From Monarcha castaneiventris obscurior (Eukaryota > Chordata > Aves > Passeriformes > Monarchidae), in assembly GCA_026261815.1 (NCBI GenBank), contig JAMPIT010000566.1, positions 30,715,001-30,779,000 of the forward strand: a stretch of 64,000 nt of DNA. Direction: 5' to 3'. The notes beneath the pieces were generated by a model, which made no database searches, was not told the DNA's origin, and was given only the letters and a program-made list of their open reading frames with translations. Each line of letters begins with the position of its first letter. Within the stretch, counting starts at the first letter, position 1. Positions 1 to 11,700 of this stretch are shown piece by piece. The position numbers and the translations under genes are program-made.

Positions 1-3000
1 GTTGGGGTGAGGAAGGGATCATGACAGAGGACATTTTCCCTTTGACTTCAGGCCATGAAATGAGCTTCTGTCACTCTGCTCTCACATTTTTTTCCCCACT
101 GTGTGTGAAGTTCATCCCTGAAGAAAGCAACAAATGCAGAGGACAGTTTCTAGGCAGAAACACAAAATAAGGATGTCCCTCACAGCAGAGCCAGCATCTC
201 TTCCACAGGCAAAACAAAATGAAGGGAGGAAAACTTGGATAAACAACAGGCCAGCAAAAGTGCAGTCTCAACTAAAAGCTCATATGCTCACACTGCCCCA
301 AGAATAAATTTAAGTCAATATGAAAAGTTGGTCACAGGGCTCTGGAAGAGCCCTTCAGCTGAAGGAGTGAAGTGAAAAAAAATCCAACTTCTGAGACACA
401 GACCCTGCTGTGTTTATCTAAGAGATTACACATAGCTGTGTGCAACAGTAAGGGGCAGGGATACACAGCCCAGGAGGTCCCCCATGTCTTACATTCCGAG
501 ACATTGGCCAAGGCAAATTTTGCTAACTTTTCAAGTATTTTCCTTCCCAAGAAATCACTTTCCGGTTTCACACAATTATGAAGAGTTACAGGCTCAAAGA
601 CTGATTTTCTTATAAAAAGTAACATTAAAACAGAACAAATATGCTTCTTTGAAACTTTCAGGAAAAGGATTAGTCCCCTAATTTCCCAGACATGCAAGTA
701 ATAATTGCACTAGCATGTTTCCAGAGTGCTTTTCATCTCTTTGCTATTGCCATTCTCTTTGAAGAAGAAGCAGATTCTAGGGAGAACAATAATTAATAGA
801 GTCAGTCTAGAGATGATTTCCTCCAGTCCCTCTGCAGTGCTAAATCGTGTGAGTCTCCAGGAAACAGAGTAAAGTGGACAATCTAAAAACAATTTAACCT
901 ACTACAAATGGGAGGACGATGTGTATCAAAGCAATGGTGGGGGGGAAGGGGGGCATGCACATGTTTAAGGGAGCTCCAGAAAATAAAAGCTATTATTTTT
1001 TGTCTCTTTTTCCCCCATTTTCCTTGATGCTCAAAGCTACAGAGATTTACTAAGACTAGAAGCACATGTTTCAAAGGTTGTTTAGAAAGTAATTTAAATA
1101 CATTTAAGATAATGTACATATAAACTCATGAAAAGTGTAAGTGAGCCAGGAAACTACCAAATACTCCTGACACAAATGTAAGAAATCCGTGACTAAGAGG
1201 CAGGATCATTGCACACTCCCCCCAGAATAACACCAAATGGCAGACACAATTTTGATCCCAAAGTAGAGAAAAAGCACATGAGCATCGAAAGAAGGCACCA
1301 GAAAGCAGGCTATCAGAACTAATATATGACCTGAGAAACTTCTGGATGAATTATTTTTATGCCTCAGATCCAGCCTAGGTGCTGTAGAAGAGGCGCCCTC
1401 CTGCAAGCACAGCTACATGTAAAAGTGCATCAATATAATTACTGCAAGTTCACCTCTCATTTACCAATACATGTATCTAGGCCCTAATATTTTTCTCCAA
1501 GTTGGTATACTGTTCATTTGCATAACTAACACAATTATTTCTGCTGCTGTCAGAATCTCAACTCTTTTTCTTCCTTCTTTTTATTAGACAAAAGTTAACA
1601 CTGGAAAGAGAAGATTTTTAAGGAAAAGGATTTCTGAGAAGCAATTGTGCAAAACTCACAGGTGAGGTTTCAATAATACCAACACTGAAAACACCACAAC
1701 AGTCCATACTCACAATTAGGCCTTAGAACAGCAAATCCAAGCTTTCATCAGAACATGGAACGCTGCTCTGTTTTACAAGATACAAGAAATGACTGTACTC
1801 ATAAAGGAAGCGTTTTTAAATGGATAACTGAACTTAGTTTTGGCAAGGTAACTTAAGCATCTTCTAGTAAGTGTGGACAAGCTTTGTTACAACCTCAGGA
1901 GGCCAAGCAGCAAGACTTGCCCACTCCTCCAGAGTGGTGGCCATCGATGCCAATGGCATTGGTTAAAGATCAACTGTGATGTGGTGATTGGGTAATCTTG
2001 TGGATAATCTGAAGTCAATACTTTCAGCAGAGAAGAAATACAAGAACAGTATACAAAAACATACACAACTAATACATTGTAATATACACACAAAAGAGAA
2101 AGATAGAATGCAGACAAGCTTCTGATTACAAGGATCTTTTTTCCCCCCACAGAAACATCTTTTGAGCATTGCTCCTCACTAACATGATGGTTTGGCCTTT
2201 ACTTACACGGGTATGTCAGCAGGGCTGTTTATATGAATGAGTAACTCAGTCTCAAGTGCTGCTCTTCAGTGATGCTGATGCTTCAGTGAGCAAACAAAAG
2301 CTGCAGCTGAAGTCTGGGGGAGCTATCAACCCCCAGGACTAAGGAAAACCAAGACATTGGTAAGCAGTTGACAAGACTCAGGATTCACTGAGCACCAGAG
2401 GACAGGGGTATTTTTTCAGCCCTTTTTTGAGTGTCAACACAGTTTCTATACAAGAATTCTTTTAAGGTGTTACTCAGACAGAGCATGCACCAAGCACTGG
2501 TGAACGCTGTCTGAACAGGCAGTGGTCTCGCAGCAACTGCCTGCTGCCAGCAGGAATGGAGCTCAGGAAGATGTCCAGCCACCACCAGCAGGACTGTACC
2601 TGCAATGCCCACCCAAACACCACATTACTTCTCTTGTTTGAAACAAATATGAACACTCCTGTAGCTCTGAGCAGGTCAGGATAGCACTGACCTTCAATCT
2701 TCACTATATTTGCTTATTTATAACCATCACTGAGGCTGAAAGCACCACTCACACGGCTGGGATCACCTGAACTGTGCGTGGCACAACATGGATGAAAAGG
2801 ACTCCCAAATGCAAAGAACCTGCGTCATAAGACATAATTATAATGGGTGACAGGGAATACAGAGCCATTCATTTACCCACTTCTGCTTCAAGCAGGCAAA
2901 CCTTGAGGATAACAGAAGAAAGCTCATGTAAAAGCAACCTCATTTGACTGATGAATGGAATCAAAACGTCTGTTTCTTTGTCTGCTTATTTGGAGCCAGA

Positions 3001-5047
3001 TTGAGAAACTGCGCTTAGAGTTAAATCTCTCTCTAAATACCTAATATGCACTGTGATGAGTCAGAGTATTTATTGTTGCCTTGCACCAATCACCCTGTTA
3101 AATCTGCATTCAAGCTTGCTTTAAAAGGGATCCACAAAGATAGCTAGAGGCCAGTTTAGGCAAAATAGCAAGACATTAATTCCTTATGGTAACTGCAGAA
3201 ACTTATCCCAGAATAAATGTGACCTCCTCTTTTCCCCCTTGCTTTTGCATCCTTAATAGATAAATAGAAATTCTACTCAGTTAACACAAAACTGAGTAGT
3301 ATTAGCATTAGTGGGGAAAAAAAGCTTCATGAGAGAAAACAGCAAGATGAATCACCAAGAACATAACAAGGTTATTTGTGAAAACCAAGGACATACACAC
3401 ACACTCTATTACACATTATTACGTCTAAATGCACCAAAATGCATTCAGCACTTTACAGAACAAGCTATGTACAAACTCTGCTCTTGTCAGTTTATAAATT
3501 CGACTTCATAAACTCTGAAACCATCCTCACCCCCTGTCAAGCAGCCACGAGACTGCTGGGATTTTCAGAAGCAAGGACTGAAATCTACTTTCAGTTTTGA
3601 AGTTTGTTTTACATCAGACCTCGGGAGCAGAGCTGCAGCATTTCAGAAAACTTCAATAGTATATACTGTAAAGAAAACATTCGTCCACGTGAAATGAAAC
3701 CTTGACTTAGCCTGATCTTGCACCTTAGGAGAGGAACAGTGTTAGATAAGAGATCAAATCTACAAGTGTCTCAAACCCAATACTAACACACGATACAATG
3801 ACAATGTATACAAGACAAGGGGAAAAACGAAGAGTCATTTTAACATCAATCTTCTGTATCTTTGCAGCTGAAGGTCTTCATTTGAATTTAAAGGGTTCAA
3901 ACCAAAGCCCCACCTTGCAAAATGACACCAGCAAAATTAAAGCAAATATAATTAACAAACGACAACAGCATGAAGATCTGAACTCTAACAACCCTATCTT
4001 GCGAGAATGTGTGTTACCCAATGACACCAATAGCTTGGGAGATGTGCAAAACCTTGCTATTTCCTGTGACTTTTAGTGAAAGGGACACTAATCTGCAAAG
4101 TCTCACACATTTAAGTAAATAGTTATTAACAGCCAATTGCATTGTATTTATTTTAACACCAAATGATGTAGAAAGCTGATTAAGAAGTGAAATGTTCCAC
4201 CAGAAATCATAAAGAATGAGTTAGGCTGATAAATGTGCTCTGCACAGCATTTTTATTAAAAATTGTTGCACATGATCTATAGAGCATCTGTATTTCATGA
4301 TGGTTCACTTTCTCACTTTCTTGCAAGAGACAGAATTTAAGAGAACTTTAAAATAAGCAATAAATAAAAAACCATCACCAGAAACATGTTAGTAAAGGAA
4401 AGGAATTCAATGATATTTCTTCAGTTGGAATTTCAGGCATGAATTCCGCATAAAGGACGAGATTTAAACAATTGGTACAAAATATAGTAAGACAAAAGTA
4501 AATGCTGATTAATATTACATGCTAGCTAAAGTAACAGGCACTCTATTTGCAGGCATAGATAATAATTGTAAGGACTTCCTGGCAACAATATTTCTTGTCA
4601 AATACTTTGGGGTTACACTCAAGAGAGAGGAGAAAAAAAGCCCCAGCAGCTTGCAACTCATCAGATTTTCTCCCTGTGTGCATTTTGGTTACTCTTTGTT
4701 TAAGGTAGGGACAGAAACACTGTCTCCTTCACCTTTTTCAGTCTTGCTGAGAGAAAGGAGTTGCAATAGCATAAAACAGTTCTGCTGCACAGCAACAATT
4801 ACTGGGTATTATCTGGCAACACCAGATGAGAAAGAAAAAAAACCACAGCCCGAGGCCTCAGCTGGCCAAACGAACAGGGCTGACTCCCCAGTAAAGGCAT
4901 CTTTTCAAATTGAGCTGTACAGACCTCAAAGCTGCTGAAAGACAATACATTTGACAATCAGCCAAGTAATTTTTTCTCATCACATCATAGAAGATGACTA
5001 AAGGCCCATATGACATATTTAAGGGCACAAAAATAGTTCTTGCTTAC

Positions 5048-5071
5048 CTGGGTTTGAGAAAGCCTGCACCA
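5048..5071 (-). other. Candidate 24-nt micro-exon (low confidence)
   Basis: On the minus strand this segment follows a long pyrimidine-rich acceptor ending in TATTTGCAG and is followed by the strong donor CAG|GTAAGC. At 24 nt it is a multiple of three and would keep the reading frame. It lies about 10 kb downstream of the candidate first exon at 15442-15486, which ends in phase 0. Strong-looking chance splice sites are common in a window this size, so this may well be cryptic. The segment is too short to name a protein. Confidence 0.2.
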
Positions 5072-8000
5072 CTGCAAATACAGAATGAGATGACTTTAAA
5101 TGGATGATGGAAATGCAGAAATGAAAAATGATACAAACTGGTGTGACACACAGCCTTGGAAAAATTAAAGTCATACCACTGCAGCAAGGGCCACAGCCTT
5201 GACTGAAGTTCAGCCTAATTTAGAGATTAGTAGGCGCTCTGGCACATTATGGCCAGAAATGTTGTTCTAGTACTGAAGGGTTTAAACACTCTCCAGCCAT
5301 TATGTGTACTCTCTGGAAGTAAAATACATGATTCAGCGTCACTGACAACATGCTATCCAAAACCATGCAGAAAGACTCAACAGCTGGAGACTCACAAATT
5401 TCCCATATCAAGGAATGCTTTCAAGACTACAATGCTATCAGAAAATAAAGATTTGCAAGGACCACTTCCAAAGCCATGAATCACCTGTACTGGGACAACT
5501 GTTGTTCATTAGACATCTCACAGCAGGGAGAGTGTCTCCCAAAAAAATACAGTTAGCCAGAAGGGAAATCATCAGCTGAACAGCATTCAAAAAGGACAAG
5601 AGCATCTCATCTGTAAATAAATGTAAGCAACTCTCCTTGTTACAATAAAGTAACAAAAACATTTGACAGAGTAATGTACAATGTACAGAGGACTGCACAG
5701 TTTGCTCTTTTTACCCTTCTTCTCCTCTGTAATTCTGACAGAGGTTACTTCTGCCCTCTTGCAATGTTATTATCATCTTAAATTCCTAAAATATAAAATT
5801 TGACATTGCTTCACATGGGCTGTGCATTCATGCATGGAAAATCCTGACTAAAATGCAGATGCACTCTGGAAGAAGACAGATAAGGGGCAAGAAAACTCAC
5901 AAATTTGCATTTAATTAATCCATTTTCCTGTGGCCTTATTTCAGGTTTACATCAATCTAAATCAGACCTCACAAATACACTTCAGGATAAGACATGCAAA
6001 AATAAAAAAATTCACAAATATTTATAGAGAAATTCATGTTGACGGTCCTCAATAACTCTGAAAACAAAGCTCATCATTAGCAACTTCATTCCTTCCAGCC
6101 ACAGCGTCCAACTGCAGCCTCACTCAGCCACAAGAAAACAAAGCAGCCCAGAATGAAGCACCAGCAAGATCCTTGTCCGAAAGATAAAACTGTGTGCCCT
6201 GAATCACAATGGAGCAGGAGTTCACTTTCTGCTGAAGAAGGACTGTGAACTGCCTCTGGAAAGCCCAGTGACTTTAAATCCAAAACTGCCAGGTCATGCT
6301 GAGAGCAGGATTGACTCATGCACTTGTGTGGCATTGTAGTTTTTACTCCTGGAAAACTTAAGCTTCTGTCCATCATGTACAACTGGAAGCAAGGGATGAA
6401 ATTTTCAGCTGCTCACAGTTCTGTATCACAGTTTGCAGTCATCTCCCATGTTCCTCCAACAGTCATCGCAGGCATTCAGCTTTTGAGGTTACAGGGACAT
6501 GGGTCAGCATCTTCCCTACTCCTGGCCTGGACAGAGATGTTAGAATGTGCTGCCTGTCACCCAAATGATGCTGAGAGCTGGGCATGTGCATCTCCTCTCC
6601 AGTGCAAACCCATCACTGAGGTACGTACCTGATCTCTAGACCCGAACATGCAGCATCCCTCACTGCAGGGGCAGTCCCTGAGGCTCACACGTACTTCTCA
6701 TGGGTTGAAACAAAACTCCCTGGTCATTGCTGCTTCCTCTACTTTTGCAAGACACTGCAGACACCACGCGAAGTAAGAGACTCAGCAGCTACAACTCTGA
6801 AAAGAGCTTGCTGAAAGACATGTACCCTCCAGTGAAAAGGCAAGCCATGTACTTTCTCTTCTGCCACCTGTTCCTACCATTTGTCCAGCTGCGCTCAGAG
6901 GCCAAAACAGGCTGTGAACTCGACTACAAAAGCATTCACAAGGGAGACCACAGAAACAGGCACCTGGGAGAGGAAGCAACCAGCTAATCAGGGGGTTCCT
7001 CAATTACTCATAGAGCTGTGTGCTTGCAAACAAGAAAACCCCTCTGACATTTTACCACAAGTTCCTCAGTGCCATACTCTACAGTAAAATAAATCACTCA
7101 CTTATTTAAGATAACTTTCACAGAAATGGGGAATATTTCCAACATTCAATATGTGCAGCTACAAAAGCTGACATTTAAAGGATACATAATAACAGTATGC
7201 AAATATTAATGACAGACTGCAGTGATACAGGACAAGAAAAATCTACCACTGAAGAAAAAAATAAACATTTAAGGCCACAGTACCAATTAAAGGATGTTTT
7301 GTCCAGAGGGTCGCTGGAATGCAAGACAATTTGCCAAGGGAAGTGGAGGGTGTGGCCTGGCCTCTGCACAAAGCTGGACTCCACATCTGTTTCAAGAGCT
7401 GGGACATATTTCAGCAAGAACAGGACCAGGCTGCAAGTACCTATGGTTTTCTTCCAGCACAATTTGCTTATGGGATTGGTTTGGTTTTCATACAGATAGC
7501 TCTACATACTGCGCTCATTGAAAACCCCCACCTGGAAAGCAGAAATACATTTCCAAGTTTCTAAGCAATCTTAATCAAACAATGATCTTCAGATTCTTTT
7601 CCACAGCTTGTGTTTAAACAAAGTGCAAGCCTCAGGATATTTATTAATAGGACCAGACTGGAAAAAATACAGTAATCACACAAATGAGAATTTCAGCCAG
7701 CAAGGATACTAAATCCATATGCCAAGTCCCATACAGATGAGCATAACAGGACCTTTTACAAAGTAACAGGAAAAAGGGAAAAACAGTCATCAGTAAATAC
7801 CATTTAATTTAGGTCTCTGCATCAAATCTGACACCCCAGACAATGCAACTAACTTGGTAAATATTTAAAACTTTGCAAATATTATACCTTTATCAACACC
7901 AAAAGAAAACAACTGCAAGTTTCAGGAGACAAGACACTCACGCCAAAGTCTGGCTGCCATAGGCATACTTAGTTATTCAAGATGCTTGATTTCAAAGAAA

Positions 8001-8318
8001 TTGATCATCTAGAGTAAACAAAAACAGTGAAGGCTGGCTCTAATCTACTATGATTACACAGCATAGTAGTAGTTATAAAATCACAGGATCATCTATCTTC
8101 ATGGCAGCCCAACAAAAGTGACCAATAATCAGATTCATATAAACTAATATACAAAAGTATGAGATGTTATTTTGAAGTAAACAATTCAATTGTATGATGA
8201 AATATCAACAGCCTCCAGTATAATTTCCACAGCTTCAATCACCTGCTTCAAAAATGTAAAGCAACCAAGTATGAAATAACAGCAGACTATCCTGCAGGTA
8301 GTTAAGATCAGCACTTAC

Positions 8319-8347
8319 TCTTCCTGCATACCTGAGGGCACCACAGC
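8319..8347 (-). other. Candidate 29-nt micro-exon (low confidence)
   Basis: Minus-strand acceptor GGGTTTTTCAG precedes it and the donor AGA|GTAAGTGC follows. Read in phase 0 it gives AVVPSGMQE plus two bases. Joined to the 5048-5071 segment, the frame stays open. An alternative internal donor, CAG|GTATGC, would shorten it to 16 nt. Only the splice signals support it; there is no coding signature beyond the absence of stops in about ten codons, so chance is a serious explanation. Confidence 0.18.
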
Positions 8348-8553
8348 CTGAAAAACCCAAACTTTACTTAGGTTGCCCTTAGCAACTAAACACTAAATGC
8401 AGTCTATTAAAGTACTGCTGTAATATTCAATTTTCCATCAGCAATTCATAACATTTTTTGATTTAGTAGAAGATATATTCAGAAAATCCTTTTAAATATG
8501 GGCTATCAATAACACTTAGATAGTAAGCATTTGAAAGAAAAAACATTACTTAC

Positions 8554-8576
8554 TTTTCTTTTTGAGTCAGCCATGC
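8554..8576 (-). other. Candidate 23-nt exon with an ATG (low confidence)
   Basis: On the minus strand an acceptor ending TCTTATCAG is followed by GC-ATGG and then the codons for MADSKRK up to a donor AAA|GTAAGT. It could be a micro-exon of the minus-strand gene or a chance arrangement. At 23 nt it is not a multiple of three, so including it together with 8319-8347 and 5048-5071 changes the frame. Nothing else supports it. Confidence 0.13.
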
Positions 8577-8747
8577 CTGATAAGATCCAGGTATCTCCCA
8601 AGGGAGCACTAAGATTTGACACCCCTTTAGAGAAACTTAATGTGAACCATGTGGACTTGTCAGCCAAGGCATGTTACAGAAAGGCTGTCAGATTCTTTTT
8701 GCAAGCAATACAATGCATGCAGACCTCCTTTATTCCCTAGACAAGAA

Positions 8748-8790
8748 AAAGACATTTCACTCCATGCACTGAATGGAGTGAAATGTCTTT
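8748..8790. repeat. Perfect 18-bp inverted repeat (hairpin, 7-nt loop)
   Basis: The arms at 8748-8765 and 8773-8790 are exact reverse complements, separated by the loop GCACTGA. The arm begins AAAGACATTTCACTCC. Transcribed from either strand it would fold into a simple 18-bp stem. The stem is shorter than a usual microRNA precursor, and pairing does not extend beyond the arms. It may be a small fold-back duplication or a relic of a terminal-inverted-repeat element. Confidence 0.85.
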
Positions 8791-8799
8791 CTATATTCT

Positions 8800-11700
8800 C
8801 AAATGTCATAAAAGCAGCAGTAGTGTGGAATTTGAACTCCGAGTACATCTTTTCCAAGTCACTAAGAGTTCAGCTGTATTTCTGCCACAGGTACAGGTAT
8901 TCCATTAGAACAAGAACAGCAAACATGCCTTGCACAGAAATACTACTTGGTGAACAACAGAGATACTTAGCAGACAAATGGAAGATGTTCAAAATCCCTG
9001 TTTACATGATGACATGTAAACTAGAGTATTCTTTAAGTGTCTTTCATTTGAGATTAAAATTCTAAATATATATAAAATTTTGAAGAGCCGTAGCCAGCAA
9101 ATCTACTTTTCTATATATAACTCTACAGAAACAAATCTCTCAAGTAAGTAAATCTCCTTCTTCACAGTTCTACACAGACATTTGCGCATAAAAGGTAACC
9201 AATTTGCAACTGAAGATAAATAAAAGTAGAACCAACTATCCAAATATATCTGTGACCTCAAACACCTTCCATTTACTTCACTCTTCAGGCTGAAAGAAGT
9301 GTGAAGACACATCTGCAAATTTCAAAAAGCTTCTGAGAAACAGAACTGAAATAAAAACCATCAGCTTGTGCGGGAAATACTGACTATGTGAAATTCAGCA
9401 TTTTTACTTCAGGGTAGCTCTGTATTCACACCACCTTCACACCTGAACAATCTCTAAAGGCTAGCATGTGTTTCCACACACAGGTTCTTTTAGGAAGAGA
9501 AGTATTTCCACAGGGGAAAAAAAAAAAAATTAAAAGGACCAGGGAAGAGCCTTGCTCAAAAATAACCAAAAAAGGACATAAGAGAGACTGAAATCCTCAT
9601 CTTGCACTTCATCTACATGGCAACCCTTCATTACAGGCACAGGTTGCTGATTTTAGCCACATATGACCTTGCTGCTCAGGCAGACCTGAGCCCAAAACCT
9701 CATCCTGAAGCTTTGCAAAGGACTAGTTCTGGTTAATTCAAACTTCTCCTGGAGAAGCAGAATCAGCATAAACCTTCCTGGAGAAGCACAGCACCACATC
9801 TGAGCCTAAAGATTGTGTGCCCCTCTAAAGAGAAACCCTGAAGCTCCACTCGTGGGAGTTTTATTAAACAGCATCTTTGTAAGTACTATTACAAGAGCTG
9901 TAATTGCTCTGCAGGGACAGATTATGCTAGACACAGACAGAGAAACTGAATAAAGGGAAGCTTTGCCTCCTGCTGTCTATACACAGGAGAGCCACTTTCT
10001 CCATACTTTAGGCCACTTCTATTCCTGCACAGTATCTGGGAGCAGACTAATAAAACCACACCAGTGTGGCTCTGCACCTAACCTAGGAAGTCCTGCCCAA
10101 CTCAACTTGCATTTGCCCCCCATCTCTCTCCTGCACATGAGAGGAAGAACATTCATATCCACATGTCACTGAAGAGCTCCCAGAATACATCAAGTGTTCA
10201 AGAGCTGTAAAAAAGTAGAACCTGATCAGGATGGAAATCTACTTCCTGTAACTTTTTTAAATCCTGTGACGTGCACTAGCCCCTTGCTTCCTGCCTTCCC
10301 TGGATTCTTTGGTGTCAACTCATGGGCACTTTGCACAGCAGATAAAAAACAGCTGGACTCACTTCAGATGCCATCAATCCCAATCAAAGCTTGGCCTTGG
10401 TGTTCATACTGAGCAACAAAGAGTGCTCACCTCCTATATTTATATATGCTCTTTAGAGATTAGCAATAAAAGTACTTTCTAATGTTGCAGAAGTGCAGCC
10501 ATGAGTCATCACTGTCACTGGGAAATTCACTCAAATGAAGAATGAAACACTGGGCTCAACAGTCATCAGGCATCATATTCCTCCTTCCAAAAAATCCAAC
10601 ATGCATAAGGTGAGCATAAGTCCTTGATGAACAAAATCCAAGAATCAGATGCCAGAAATCTGACATTTAACCATTCCTCTACAGCTAATTACCTCCTCTG
10701 TAGCTTGCTTATTTGGTGAATTTGATAGTTTTCTTCACAATTTCCTAATTTGAAAACAACACCTACAGAGCAATTAAACTTCCTGAACAAGTTAACTCTC
10801 CCTGTGAGTATTCAGGATAGGAGAAAATAAGCAACTACCTTTTGTGGAGTAGAGATGTTTTAGTTTTTTTGGTGGGAGGGAACCTACGCTCCAACCTACA
10901 GCCTGTCCTTAACCTCACCAAACCTAAGTACAAAAACACATTATGACTGATCTGGATACACACTGGGCCAGCCTGCTCCTATGCTGTTTCTTGCTGGCAA
11001 GCCCATTGGGGAGAGAAACGAATCAAATTATCTAGGTGAAGGCAGCACACTTACTAGCCCACTAAGATAAATTCCTTGTAGGATTTCCTACAATTATGGT
11101 AACAAATGTGGTCTGCTTGAAGCATGTAAGTTTGTTGTTAAAATCTGTGAGTAGCTAAAGGCTCAAGCCATGAGGCAACGTGTCCTGAAATCAGAAATGC
11201 AAGCAACTGTCTTTAAAAGTGGATTCTTGCCAAACACAAGCAAGCCCACAGGAGGATGTCAGTGCTTGGATCCTCCTCACAAGGAGATTTTTACAGTTCC
11301 AGCTTATGCTTTTACAGCGTCACCACCAATCTCACTACTCCACCTTGAATTATTCTAATACCTAATTGTTATGAGGTACAGTTAGCATTACTACAACTGG
11401 AATATTGGAGGAAAATGTCTATTATCCTCTTTTTACTCCCTCTATGCTCCAGGAAGCAGAAGGTTTGCTAGTGTCATAGCTTCCCTTGCAAACTGTTTCT
11501 TTTGTGTTCTCCATCCTTCCATGCAGACTGATGGATTTAAGACACTAAAGCATGAGCAACAAGTCTGCCCATCACCCCAGCAAGGGGTCAGCTGGGCATG
11601 GGCTGAGCATACACACAATACAATGCCCCAAACACTACTGGAGGCTGGGAAAAACCCTTCTTTTCTCAAAATACTCTCCAATGTCTGAATTTGAGGTGAC

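Larger units (their letters stand above)
1..8747. other. Non-coding stretch, probable intronic DNA
   Basis: AT-rich sequence without a convincing coding region on either strand. The few open frames above 60 codons are low-complexity or random-looking and have no recognisable domain. If the minus-strand first exon at 15442-15486 is real, this stretch lies downstream of it and is probably intron. I saw no young interspersed repeat here. Two short minus-strand segments with splice-like borders (5048-5071 and 8319-8347, plus 8554-8576) are listed separately. Confidence 0.6.

Noticed and set aside
4519..4938. 139-codon plus-strand frame
   Set aside because: No recognisable motif, begins with a non-informative region and lies in probable intron; length is within chance for 64 kb in six frames.
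6463..6620. Plus-strand segment between TTCCTCCAACAG and GAG|GTACGT with an open frame
   Set aside because: The peptide is not recognisable and there is no neighbouring exon or promoter; not distinguishable from a cryptic exon.
10363..10408. 46-nt minus-strand segment with excellent acceptor (CTTTGTTGCTCAG) and GAA|GTGAGT donor
   Set aside because: All three frames contain a stop, so it cannot be a coding internal exon. It serves as an example of how good chance splice sites look in this window.
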